Positions 22,383 to 30,186 of a DNA stretch of 30,265 bases are shown piece by piece; position 1 is the first letter of the stretch; the number at the start of each line of letters is the position of its first letter. The stretch spans positions 1-30,265 of the forward strand of contig CAAFYG010000033.1 in assembly GCA_900767195.1 (NCBI GenBank), written 5' to 3'. The notes below the pieces were generated by a model. It ran no database searches. It saw only the letters and a program-made list of their open reading frames with translations, and was not told where the DNA came from. The stretch comes from Clostridia bacterium. Lineage in GTDB: Bacteria; Bacillota; Clostridia; Christensenellales; Borkfalkiaceae. The position numbers and the translations under genes were made by a program.

Positions 22383-25300
22383 ATTCACCGAAGAACAAAC
22401 CGCCGCGCTCGAAGCGCGCGGCAAAACGATCGTATCCGCGTCGGCGGGCAGCGGCAAAACCACGGTGATGATCGAAAAAATCGTGCGGCTGATTTTAGGC
22501 GGCGCAAACGTATCCGAAATTCTCGCCGTCACGTTCACGAAGAAAGCGGCGCAGCAGATGAAAGACAAACTGAAAAACGCGCTCGTAAAAGCGATCAATT
22601 CGCCCGAAACGCCCGTATCCGATCTGCCGCGCTTGAAAAAGCAGCTTTCCGCCGCGCAGAGCGCGGAATTTTCCACCATTCATTCTTTCTGCGCGAATTT
22701 GATCCGCACGCACTATTTCGCGGCAGGCACGGGCGGCGATTTTTCCATTATGTCGGCGTCCGAAGCGCAGGGGCGCGAATTGCAGCTGCGCGCTTTAACT
22801 TCGCTTTTCGAAGAGGCTTACGTTTCGAACGACCCCGATTTTCAAAGGCTGCTGTCCGTGTTTTTCAGAAAGAAACGCGACGGACTTTTGAAAAAGGTGC
22901 TGATGTCCGCCTACGCTTCTTTGCGCGATAAAGATAATTATAAAGAATTTTTAAGCCGTGGCACGGTGTACACCGAAGAGCGTTTCGATGCGGTATGCGC
23001 CGGGCTGCTCGAAAATTTCAGGCGCAAGTGCCGCTATTTCCGCCGCCGCGCCGAAGAAGAACGCGAATATTTCACGGCGGTGAACGCGAACGGCAGCACG
23101 CGGCAGTCGATGGATAACGCCACGTTCGTGATCGCCGCGTTTCTCGATTTCGAAAATACGCAGGATTATTTCGCGCTGAAAGACGTGCCGAAAGAAACGG
23201 GTTACACAAGAAAGCAGGCGAAGTCGAAAACGCTGCCGCCCGATTTCGAAAAGCACGCCGCCGCGCTTGCCGATTGCAAAGCCGCATTCGACGATCTGCA
23301 TAAGAAGGCGGCGGAAGTGCCGGTGCGCGCCAAGGCGCTCGAAGACTATCTCGAAGCGGGCAAGGTGGCGCAGAGCGTCGCAAAATACGTGCTGCTTTTC
23401 GAAGAGAAGTACAATGCCGAAAAGCGCGAAAAAAACGTGCTTGATTATAACGATCTCGAACATATCGCCCTGTCGCTTTTAGAAGACGAAGCCGTACGCG
23501 AAGAGCTCAGGCAAAAGTACCCGTATGTGTTCGTGGACGAGTATCAGGACGTAAACCCCGTGCAGGAACGCCTGCTTTCCGCCGTCGGCGGCGAAAACGT
23601 GTTTTTAGTGGGCGACGTGAAGCAGGCGATTTACGGCTTTCGCGGCAGCAGATCGGAATATTTCGCGAAAAAGCGCGGCGATTTTGCGGCGGAAGAAGGC
23701 GCGTATTCCCTTTCGATGAACAGCAATTTCCGAAGCGCGCCCGCCATTTTAAACGCCGTAAACGAAATTTTTTCGGAAGCGATGCGCGAAGATACTTCGT
23801 TTGTGAATTATGCGGAAGAAGGCGTGATGCAGGAGGGCGCGAAGCGGTATAAGGCAGACGGCAGAGTGTGCTTTCATCTCGCCGTGAAAGAAAAGCGCGT
23901 AAAACCGCCCGTTTCGGGAGTGTATTCCGTGTTCGAGCGCAGCAAACTCGTGCGCGACGAAAAATTCAACGCGCTCACGGGCAGATGCGAAACGGGCGAC
24001 GAAATCGCGCGTATCGTAAAAGAAGAATTGCAGCGCACGTACTACGACCCCGATACCGACGAAACGCGGCAGATCGGCTATGGCGATATCGCGGTGCTTG
24101 TGCGCAAAAATCGCCAGCCCGTCACGCAGGGCATCATCGCCGCGTTCACGTTTGAAGATATTCCGTTTTCGGCGTGTTCGCCCGTATGCCTGGATGATTA
24201 TCCGGAAATCAGAATGGCGAAAGATCTTCTTTCGTATATCGACAACGCCGAGCAGGACGTGCCGCTGTGTTCCGCCTTGTGTTCGCCCGCGGGCAATTTT
24301 CTGCCGGACGAGCTTGCGGCGATCCGCCTTGCATATCCCGAAGAAACCGCGTATCGCGGCGCGTGCCGCGCCTACGCCCGCGAAAAATCGGATGATCTCG
24401 CGGCAAGGTTGCGCGCGTTTTTCGCCTATTTTTCTTATCTTCGCGATCTTGCGTGCGTGGCAGGGGCGGAAGAGGTGCTTACGCGGCTGTTTGCCGATTG
24501 CGGCGCGGAAGCGGGACTTCTTGCGCGGAAAACGGGCAAAGAGTGCCTGAAAAGGCTGCATTATTTTCTTTCGTTCGCGTCCGATCCCGAGCCGCTTTCC
24601 GTTCACGAATTTTTAGCGAAATTGAAGCTGATGAAAGGCGAAATTTTCTACGAGGAAAACGCGGGGGAAAACGTGGTGAAAATTCTTACGATGCACTCTT
24701 CCAAAGGCTTGGAATACCCCGTGGTGATTCTCGGCGACGCGTGCGATCCGTTCCGCGGCAAAAACGATCGCGGCGAGTTTTCGGCGGATAGCGAACTCGG
24801 CGTTGCCGCAAGAAGGTACGACGTAAAGAATATGGTGAAGCGCGAAACGCTGCTTCGCGATCTGATCGAAGAAAAGAAAATCGCCGCCGAACGCGCGGAC
24901 GAGTTGAACGTATTTTACGTTGCGCTCACGCGCGCGAAATTCGCGCTGCACGTGGTGTTCGGCAAAACGCCCCCGCCGATGAACGTGCTTTACGCGAATA
25001 CTTACGCCGAGTTTATTCCGGCACACGTGTTCGAAGAGTATCTCGTGAAAGAGCAAGCGGAAGAAGAAATTTCCGAGCCGAAGCAAACGGTATACGCCAC
25101 GGAAATCGATGAAACGCTCGAAAAATCCATTCTTTGCGAATTGCAAAGGGAATATCCGTTCGCGGGCGGCGAAAATCTGCCCGTCAAGCAATCCGCCACG
25201 GCGGTGATGAGCGAAATCGAAGCGGCGTTTTCGGGCGCGGCGGCGGTGAGCGGCTCGGAATTTTCGGAAGAAGAAAATTTTTCGGGCGCGTTCGATTTTT

Positions 25301-25878
25301 CTTCGGACGGCGGAAAAAATCATCGGCTCACGGGGCTTGCCTGTCACGCGTTTTTGCAGTACGCCGATTTCGCGTTTCTTGGCGCGGGCGACGATACTTC
25401 GGCGGATCTTGTGGATAAGGAACGCGCGCGTATGCGTGCGGCGGGATTTTTAAGCGCGGAATACGATGCGCTTCTCGATAGCGAAAAACTCGCTTCGCTT
25501 TTAAAGAATCGATTGTTTGCACGGTTTGCGGAAGTTTCCGCCCGTCCCGCCCCCGGCGCGCAGATTTTGCGCGAACGCAATTTTCTTGTTGCGCTGCCCG
25601 TGAAAGACGTGTATTTTTTCGATCCTTCCCGCTACGGAAAAATCGGAAACGAAACCACGCTTTTTCAGGGCGCGGCGGATTTGCTGTTGCTTGAAAAAGA
25701 CCGCGCGCATATCGTGGACTATAAATTTTCTTCGCGCGATGAAAATTCGCTGCGGAAAAAATATACGCCGCAGCTGAAATTGTATCGCAAAGCCGTGGCG
25801 AAAATTTCGGGGATCGACGAGAAGAACGTTCGTTGTACAATTCTTAACTTATTGCGCGGACATTCTTTGGAAATTTGA
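22369..25878 (+). CDS. addA: ATP-dependent helicase/nuclease subunit A
   Basis: AddA is the UvrD-like helicase and 5'-strand nuclease partner of AddB. The 1169-residue protein has Walker A SAGSGKT (25-31), motif Ia TFTKKAAQQMK, the DEYQD box (390-394), GDVKQAIYGFRGS, TMHSSKGLEYPVV and FYVALTRAK. The C-terminal nuclease has D1104 (QGAADLLLL) and D1117/K1119 (IVDYKFS). All expected catalytic residues are intact. It overlaps addB by 14 bp, with AAGGAG 9 nt before the ATG, so the two subunits are made together. A negatively charged linker (about 960-985) precedes the nuclease domain. Confidence 0.96.
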   Translation: MAKNKFTEEQTAALEARGKTIVSASAGSGKTTVMIEKIVRLILGGANVSEILAVTFTKKAAQQMKDKLKNALVKAINSPETPVSDLPRLKKQLSAAQSAEFSTIHSFCANLIRTHYFAAGTGGDFSIMSASEAQGRELQLRALTSLFEEAYVSNDPDFQRLLSVFFRKKRDGLLKKVLMSAYASLRDKDNYKEFLSRGTVYTEERFDAVCAGLLENFRRKCRYFRRRAEEEREYFTAVNANGSTRQSMDNATFVIAAFLDFENTQDYFALKDVPKETGYTRKQAKSKTLPPDFEKHAAALADCKAAFDDLHKKAAEVPVRAKALEDYLEAGKVAQSVAKYVLLFEEKYNAEKREKNVLDYNDLEHIALSLLEDEAVREELRQKYPYVFVDEYQDVNPVQERLLSAVGGENVFLVGDVKQAIYGFRGSRSEYFAKKRGDFAAEEGAYSLSMNSNFRSAPAILNAVNEIFSEAMREDTSFVNYAEEGVMQEGAKRYKADGRVCFHLAVKEKRVKPPVSGVYSVFERSKLVRDEKFNALTGRCETGDEIARIVKEELQRTYYDPDTDETRQIGYGDIAVLVRKNRQPVTQGIIAAFTFEDIPFSACSPVCLDDYPEIRMAKDLLSYIDNAEQDVPLCSALCSPAGNFLPDELAAIRLAYPEETAYRGACRAYAREKSDDLAARLRAFFAYFSYLRDLACVAGAEEVLTRLFADCGAEAGLLARKTGKECLKRLHYFLSFASDPEPLSVHEFLAKLKLMKGEIFYEENAGENVVKILTMHSSKGLEYPVVILGDACDPFRGKNDRGEFSADSELGVAARRYDVKNMVKRETLLRDLIEEKKIAAERADELNVFYVALTRAKFALHVVFGKTPPPMNVLYANTYAEFIPAHVFEEYLVKEQAEEEISEPKQTVYATEIDETLEKSILCELQREYPFAGGENLPVKQSATAVMSEIEAAFSGAAAVSGSEFSEEENFSGAFDFSSDGGKNHRLTGLACHAFLQYADFAFLGAGDDTSADLVDKERARMRAAGFLSAEYDALLDSEKLASLLKNRLFARFAEVSARPAPGAQILRERNFLVALPVKDVYFFDPSRYGKIGNETTLFQGAADLLLLEKDRAHIVDYKFSSRDENSLRKKYTPQLKLYRKAVAKISGIDEKNVRCTILNLLRGHSLEI

Positions 25879-25952
25879 AAAAAGTCTTTAAAAATCGGGC
25901 AAATTTCTTTTAAAAACGGTTAAATTTCTTTAAAAAAGAGCATAATTTCCTC

Positions 25953-26582
25953 ATGAAAATGCTTGAATTTGCTCAAAAAATCGAAATTTCGCCCGTAATT
26001 TTACTGTTTTTCGGCGTTTTTTGCGCCTTTTTCACGCTGTTTTTCGCGTGTTTTTTGCGTAAAAACGCGGCTTTTTTCGCCTTGTGCGGCGCGTTTTTCC
26101 TGTTATTCACGCTCGCGGCGAATTGCTGCCGCGAATTGAATTCATCCGATAAACGCACGCTTTATAAGTGCCTTGCCTCCTTATATTGTTTGCTTTACGC
26201 GGCGTTTTTGCTGCACGTTTTCCGCGCGAAAAAGCGGGATTTGCACCGCGAAAAATTCGAAGCTTTGCAAAACGCGAAAGAGTATGTTCTGCCCGAGCGC
26301 GGCAACGGTTACGTCCGCGAAAAATTGCGCGAAAACGCGGCACTACCCCCCTCGAATGAAGAAGAATATACCGAAAATCCCGTGGAACTTTTCCACGCGA
26401 AAGAGCTTTTGAAACGCCTGAAAAAGTGCGCTTTATCTGTGGGGGATCGGCTGGAAACGGAAGGGCTGGAAGAGAAAATCGGCGCGTTTGAAAACGCGCC
26501 GAAATTGAACGCGGAAGCTGCGCGCGAGTTATCCGATTGTTTTTCCGCCGTGCTGAAAATGTCGGCAAAATATATGCTCTGA
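25953..26582 (+). CDS. Unidentified small membrane protein
   Basis: No family is recognised. The 209-residue protein starts with three hydrophobic segments at about 14-35, 38-56 and 71-91, rich in Phe, Leu, Ala and Cys. The remaining 115 residues are charged, likely helical and probably cytoplasmic. The start is uncertain: ATG codons at 25953 and 25959 both lack a clear ribosome binding site. The 74-bp gap from addA is very AT-rich and repeats AAATTTCTTT twice, with no terminator, so it may be read together with addBA. Its stop codon abuts the stop of the convergent regulator gene. Confidence 0.65.
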   Translation: MKMLEFAQKIEISPVILLFFGVFCAFFTLFFACFLRKNAAFFALCGAFFLLFTLAANCCRELNSSDKRTLYKCLASLYCLLYAAFLLHVFRAKKRDLHREKFEALQNAKEYVLPERGNGYVREKLRENAALPPSNEEEYTENPVELFHAKELLKRLKKCALSVGDRLETEGLEEKIGAFENAPKLNAEAARELSDCFSAVLKMSAKYML

Positions 26583-27413
26583 TCAATCTTTAATGCGCGA
26601 AGGGGGAATGCCTTTGCGCTTTTTAAACCACGCCGAAAAATAATTCTGATTATCGAATCCCACCGAGATCGCCGTCTCTTTCACGCTCGCCCCGTCGAGC
26701 AATAATTCTTCGGCTTTTTTTAATCTCAGCTCGCCGTAGTAGCTCATCACGCCGCACCCCGCGTACCTTGCCACCGTTTTATTCAGCGCGGGAATACTTA
26801 AATTGCAAAGCTCGGCGATCTGCGCCGCGCAAAGATCGTTTGAAACGTGCGTTTCCAGCACGGATACGATGCGCGCGTAGTTTTCCGCCGATCTTCCCGC
26901 GATTTTGTGCCGCGCTTCGAACGCTTCCGTGAAAAGCGTCAGTACGAATAATTCGAGCCGCTTCACCACGGCGGAAGCTTCCGCGGCTTTACCCTCGCGC
27001 GCATACATTACGCGAGGTCCGTCGAGGACGAACGCCTTTTGTGCCGCGGAAAAAATCGAGGATATTTCCGCAAGCTGCTGCGCCGAAAGAGAAAAAATAT
27101 GCTTGTCGCTTTCGGGAAATTCGTCCGCCGTGAACGAAAACACGATGATTTCCGACGCAGAGCCTAAGTCTGACCACAGTGAATGAAATTCGCCGCCGCG
27201 ATGAAAAATCGCCTGCCCGGCCGGCAGCTGATACACGTTTTTATCCGCCGTGACGCCCACTTCGCCGGACATAACGCACAAAATTTCGTGAAAATCGTGG
27301 CTTTCGCCTTTGAAATTATAGTCGCGCGGGATCTGCTTGCGGAAAAAAGTGTACAGCGAGCGGATTGAAAGCGCGTTTTTCACGGGACATTCCACGTAGT
27401 AAGGGTTGTTCAT
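26583..27413 (-). CDS. AraC family transcriptional regulator
   Basis: The predicted 276-residue protein has an N-terminal cupin-like sensing domain (HDFHEILCVMSGE, then QAIFHRGGEFHSLW) and a C-terminal pair of helix-turn-helix motifs (AAQIAELCNLSIPALNKTVARY, then VKETAISVGFDNQNYFSAWFKKRKGIPPS). Such regulators usually sense a sugar or small ligand and activate nearby genes. The frame is open further upstream, but the ATG at 27413 is preceded by AAAGGA and the longer N-terminus would be encoded within the promoter and leader. The gene is divergent from the nucleotidyltransferase-kinase pair, which is its most likely target. Confidence 0.92.
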   Translation of the reverse strand: MNNPYYVECPVKNALSIRSLYTFFRKQIPRDYNFKGESHDFHEILCVMSGEVGVTADKNVYQLPAGQAIFHRGGEFHSLWSDLGSASEIIVFSFTADEFPESDKHIFSLSAQQLAEISSIFSAAQKAFVLDGPRVMYAREGKAAEASAVVKRLELFVLTLFTEAFEARHKIAGRSAENYARIVSVLETHVSNDLCAAQIAELCNLSIPALNKTVARYAGCGVMSYYGELRLKKAEELLLDGASVKETAISVGFDNQNYFSAWFKKRKGIPPSRIKD

Positions 27414-27497
27414 GTTTCGCGTTTCCTTTGTTTTAAAAAAAATATCGAAAATTTTAGAAAATATATGTAAAAATGTATAGATTATTATTTTCCGATA

Positions 27498-27506
27498 TGT
27501 TATAAT
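27498..27506 (+). promoter_or_regulatory. Extended -10 promoter facing the nucleotidyltransferase
   Basis: TGT followed by TATAAT (27501-27506) forms an extended -10 element on the plus strand. No convincing -35 is present, as expected if an activator is needed. It overlaps the -10 box of the opposing AraC promoter by two bases. Confidence 0.5.
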
Positions 27507-27533
27507 TATAGCGTGCGACGGCGGAAATGTCAA
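27505..27533 (-). promoter_or_regulatory. Consensus promoter of the AraC family gene
   Basis: On the minus strand TTGACA (27533-27528) and TATAAT (27510-27505) are both perfect, with a 17-nt spacer. The leader to the ATG at 27413 is about 85 nt. Confidence 0.88.
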
Positions 27534-27628
27534 CGCAAGGACGGGGATAGGATAAAAATTCTCCGAAAAAAATTCCGAAGCGGGGCGTTGCCGCGGCAAA
27601 AATTATTTTTTCAGAGGTGGAAAAAGTT

Positions 27629-28483
27629 ATGAAAACTACGCTTGTGGTGATGGCGGCGGGCATGGGCAGCCGCTTCGGCGGGTTGAAACAAGCCGAGCCG
27701 GTGACGGCGGACGGCAAGGGAATTCTGGATTTCTCCGTGTACGACGCAAAGGCGGCGGGATTCGACAAAGTGGTGTTTATCGTGCGCGAGGACATGGAAG
27801 AGGATTTCAAAGAGCTGATCGGCAATCGCATCGCGAAAACGATCGACGTGGAATACGTGCTTCAGGATACTTCCGTGCTGCCCGAGGGCAGAAAGAAGCC
27901 GTTCGGCACGGGGCATGCGATTTACTGCTGCAAAGACGTGGTGAAAGAGCCGTTTGCGATCATCAATGCGGACGACTATTACGGTCACAACGCGTTTTAT
28001 GAAATTCACGATCACCTGGCGAACGCGAAGAAGGGCGAATACGCGATGACGGCGTATCACCTTGCAAATACGTTAAGCCCGAACGGCACGGTTTCGCGCG
28101 GGATCTGCGAAACGGAAAACGGGTATCTGAAAAAGGTGACGGAAGTGACGAAGATCAATCCGGACGGCTCGTTTGAAAAGGACGGCGAGATTGTGAAGCT
28201 GCCCGCGGATACGCCCGTTTCGATGAATTTGTGGGGATTGACGCCCGATATTTTTGAAATTCTCGGCGAAGAATACGAAAAATTCCTTGCTACGGCAAAT
28301 CTGATGAAGGACGAATTTTTCATTCCTTCGGTGATTTCGAAAGCGGTGGATACGGGCAGAGCCACGGTGCGGGTATTCAAGAACGCGGACAAGTGGTACG
28401 GCATTACATACCGCGAAGATTTGCAGGAAGTGAAAGACGCGATAGGGGGATACGTTCGTGACGGACTTTACAAAGGATTATAA
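27629..28483 (+). CDS. Sugar-phosphate nucleotidyltransferase
   Basis: The 284-residue protein belongs to the NTP_transferase fold that joins an NTP and a sugar-1-phosphate to give a nucleotide sugar. The N-terminal signature is AAGMGSRFGGLKQ (9-21). The PFGTGHA loop is at 91-97 and the metal-binding NADDYYG at 113-119. The short length and lack of a beta-helix domain exclude GlmU. Which base and sugar are used cannot be told. GAGG lies 12 nt before the ATG at 27629; a GTG at 27617 directly adjoins the GAGG and is unlikely. It overlaps the kinase gene by 26 bp, which suggests consecutive steps: kinase makes the sugar-1-phosphate and this enzyme activates it. Confidence 0.88.
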   Translation: MKTTLVVMAAGMGSRFGGLKQAEPVTADGKGILDFSVYDAKAAGFDKVVFIVREDMEEDFKELIGNRIAKTIDVEYVLQDTSVLPEGRKKPFGTGHAIYCCKDVVKEPFAIINADDYYGHNAFYEIHDHLANAKKGEYAMTAYHLANTLSPNGTVSRGICETENGYLKKVTEVTKINPDGSFEKDGEIVKLPADTPVSMNLWGLTPDIFEILGEEYEKFLATANLMKDEFFIPSVISKAVDTGRATVRVFKNADKWYGITYREDLQEVKDAIGGYVRDGLYKGL

Positions 28484-29528
28484 GGCGATTGCGGAAAATT
28501 TCGCGCTTGTCGGCGAGGTACAGGACATTCGCCCCTACGGCGAAGGGCATATTAACGTGACGATGCTTGTAACGACGGATAAAAAGCGTTACATTATGCA
28601 AAAAATCAACACGCGGGTGTTTCCGGATACGGATTCTCTGATGCGGAATATTTGTTATGTGACGGAATTTCTTTCGAAACAGGGGATCGAAACGCTGAAC
28701 GTGATTAAGACGAAAGACGGCGCGAGCTATTTAAAGGGCGAGGCGTGCTATCGCGTATACGATTTTATCGAGAACACGGTGACGTATCAGACGGTGACGG
28801 ACGCGGAAGTTTTCAAAAATTCGGGCAAGGCGTTCGGCGAGTTTCAGAATTACCTGGCGGCGTTCGACGCTTCGCTTTTAACGGAAACGATCGCGCGGTT
28901 TCACGATACGCCGAAGCGGTTTAGCGATTTTAAGGCGGCTCTCGAAGCGGACGTGAAGGGGCGCGCGAAAGATTGCCGCCCCGAGATCGATTTTATTCTG
29001 GCGCGGGCGGAAACGTATTCGAAAGCGGTGGACGGGCTGAAAGACGGTTCGCTGCCCCTGCGCGTGACGCACAACGATACGAAGCTGAATAATATTCTGA
29101 TGGACGCGACGACGAACAAGGCGCGCGCGGTGATCGATCTCGATACGATTATGCCGGGTTCGATGCTGTACGATTTCGGCGATTCGATCCGCTTCGGGGC
29201 TTCTACCGCCGCCGAGGACGAAAAAGATCTGGAGAAAGTGCATTTCAGCGTGGAATACTTCAAGGCGTATGCCGAGGGGTATGTGGGCGCGGTGAGAAAT
29301 TCGATTACGGCGAAAGAAGCGGAGCTTTTGCCTTACGGCGCGTATTTAATGACGATTGAGTGCGGCATGCGGTTTCTTGCGGATTATCTTTCGGGAGATA
29401 CTTACTTTGCCACGAAGTACGAGGGGCATAACCTTGTGCGTTGCCGTACGCAGCTGAAACTCGTTTCGGAAATGGAAGAAAAATTTGCCGAAACGGGAAA
29501 AATCGTAGCGGATATTCTTGCGAAATAA
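28458..29528 (+). CDS. APH-fold sugar kinase (N-acetylhexosamine 1-kinase-like)
   Basis: The 356-residue protein has the aminoglycoside phosphotransferase fold. The catalytic segment VTHNDTKLNNIL contains the base D207 and the metal ligand N212. D227/D229 in VIDLDTIMPG complete the metal site, and YDFGDSIR follows. The glycine loop is PYGEGHINVT (about 26-35). The combination resembles NahK, which phosphorylates GlcNAc and GalNAc at C1 in bifidobacteria. The partnership with a sugar nucleotidyltransferase fits that role. Choline kinase-like or other APH substrates are alternatives. It starts with GTG, preceded by AGGGGGA, inside the end of the upstream gene. Confidence 0.85.
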   Translation: MTDFTKDYKAIAENFALVGEVQDIRPYGEGHINVTMLVTTDKKRYIMQKINTRVFPDTDSLMRNICYVTEFLSKQGIETLNVIKTKDGASYLKGEACYRVYDFIENTVTYQTVTDAEVFKNSGKAFGEFQNYLAAFDASLLTETIARFHDTPKRFSDFKAALEADVKGRAKDCRPEIDFILARAETYSKAVDGLKDGSLPLRVTHNDTKLNNILMDATTNKARAVIDLDTIMPGSMLYDFGDSIRFGASTAAEDEKDLEKVHFSVEYFKAYAEGYVGAVRNSITAKEAELLPYGAYLMTIECGMRFLADYLSGDTYFATKYEGHNLVRCRTQLKLVSEMEEKFAETGKIVADILAK

Positions 29529-29613
29529 GATATTTTGTTTTTTGCGCCGGAAAAGCCGCCGCTATGAAATTGTGAAAAAATTCTGCCGAATCGGTTTTTA
29601 AAATTGGTTGGGC

Positions 29614-29655
29614 AAACGAGCGTTTTCGATTGAATTCGGGAACGTTCGTTTTTTT
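29614..29655 (+). terminator. Terminator of the nucleotidyltransferase-kinase operon
   Basis: 29614-29629 and 29636-29651 form a 16-bp stem with three G-T pairs and a 6-nt loop, ending in seven T (29649-29655). Confidence 0.88.
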
Positions 29656-29706
29656 ATGCAGTTCTGAGTGATTTTACGCGGGTTTTTGCGCAGGCGATTA
29701 TGATGC

Positions 29707-29738
29707 GGGGCGTTACGGGGTTGGGACGGGCGGCAGGG
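29707..29738 (+). other. G-quadruplex motif
   Basis: Runs of at least three G at 29707-29710, 29717-29720, 29723-29725, 29728-29730 and 29736-29738 are separated by loops of 2-6 nt. This fits the standard four-run quadruplex pattern on the plus strand. Confidence 0.7.
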
Positions 29739-29773
29739 CCTTAGGTATACACAAATAAATAAGTGTTAAATAA

Positions 29774-29817
29774 GTATACGCGCGCGCACGCGTGCATGTG
29801 TGTATGTGCGCATATAT
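29774..29817. other. 44-bp alternating purine-pyrimidine tract (Z-DNA-type)
   Basis: Every base from 29774 to 29817 alternates purine and pyrimidine without interruption, mixing GC, GT/AC and AT steps. The GC-rich core is 29778-29796. It begins at the second of two GTATAC hexamers (29745-29750 and 29774-29779). Confidence 0.95.
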
Positions 29818-29958
29818 TATTATGTTGCGGTGCGTTGCGGATCGGGTTGGTGCGGCGGTTGCGGCTATTTGCTACTCTGCGCCCGGGAAAGATTATGGAA
29901 AGCGGGGCGGCGCGGTTTTTGTCGAAAAAATCTGCCCGAAAATAATTTGAAGCGGTTG

Positions 29959-29983
29959 AAATGTGGCAAAACGCCGCATTTTT
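29959..29983 (+). terminator. Possible orphan terminator hairpin
   Basis: 29959-29967 and 29973-29981 form a 9-bp stem with one G-T pair and a 5-nt loop, ending in five T. No gene is known to end here. It could belong to an unrecognised small RNA or shield the next promoter from read-through. Confidence 0.4.
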
Positions 29984-30074
29984 GCCCGAAAATGGCATTT
30001 TTGACAAATTTCGGGGTAAAAAACAAAAAAAGCAAAAAAAAATAAAAAAATTTTAAAAAAATGCGAAAAAACAG

Positions 30075-30104
30075 TTGACAAGAGATATAAAGATGTGGTA
30101 TTAT
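30075..30104 (+). promoter_or_regulatory. Strong promoter reading out of the window
   Basis: Consensus TTGACA (30075-30080) and TATTAT (30099-30104) are 18 nt apart, with TGG at 30096-30098 as an extended -10. The preceding 50 bp are dominated by A-tracts, like an UP element. Transcription should start near 30111. Confidence 0.82.
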
Positions 30105-30186
30105 AGTCAAGCTGACGAACGAGAGGACGGCAGCCGCGGGCAGAATGCCTGTGAAACAAGCAGATTAAAAATAGAATAAGAAAGAA

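Larger units (their letters stand above)
29529..30186. other. Long intergenic region without a supported complete gene
   Basis: The short open frames here have poor codon character and no ribosome binding sites. The region holds, in order, a strong terminator (29614-29655), a G-rich stretch (29701-29738), an alternating purine-pyrimidine tract (29774-29817), a second hairpin with T-run (29959-29983), A-rich DNA (about 30018-30070) and a strong rightward promoter (30075-30104). Confidence 0.7.

Noticed and set aside
27414..27599. Longer N-terminus for the AraC family protein
   Set aside because: The extension is encoded by the promoter and leader region, including the consensus -10 and -35 boxes.
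29800..30045. 81-codon open frame in the terminal intergenic region
   Set aside because: It has no ribosome binding site, crosses the alternating tract, a hairpin and A-tracts, and has an implausible composition.
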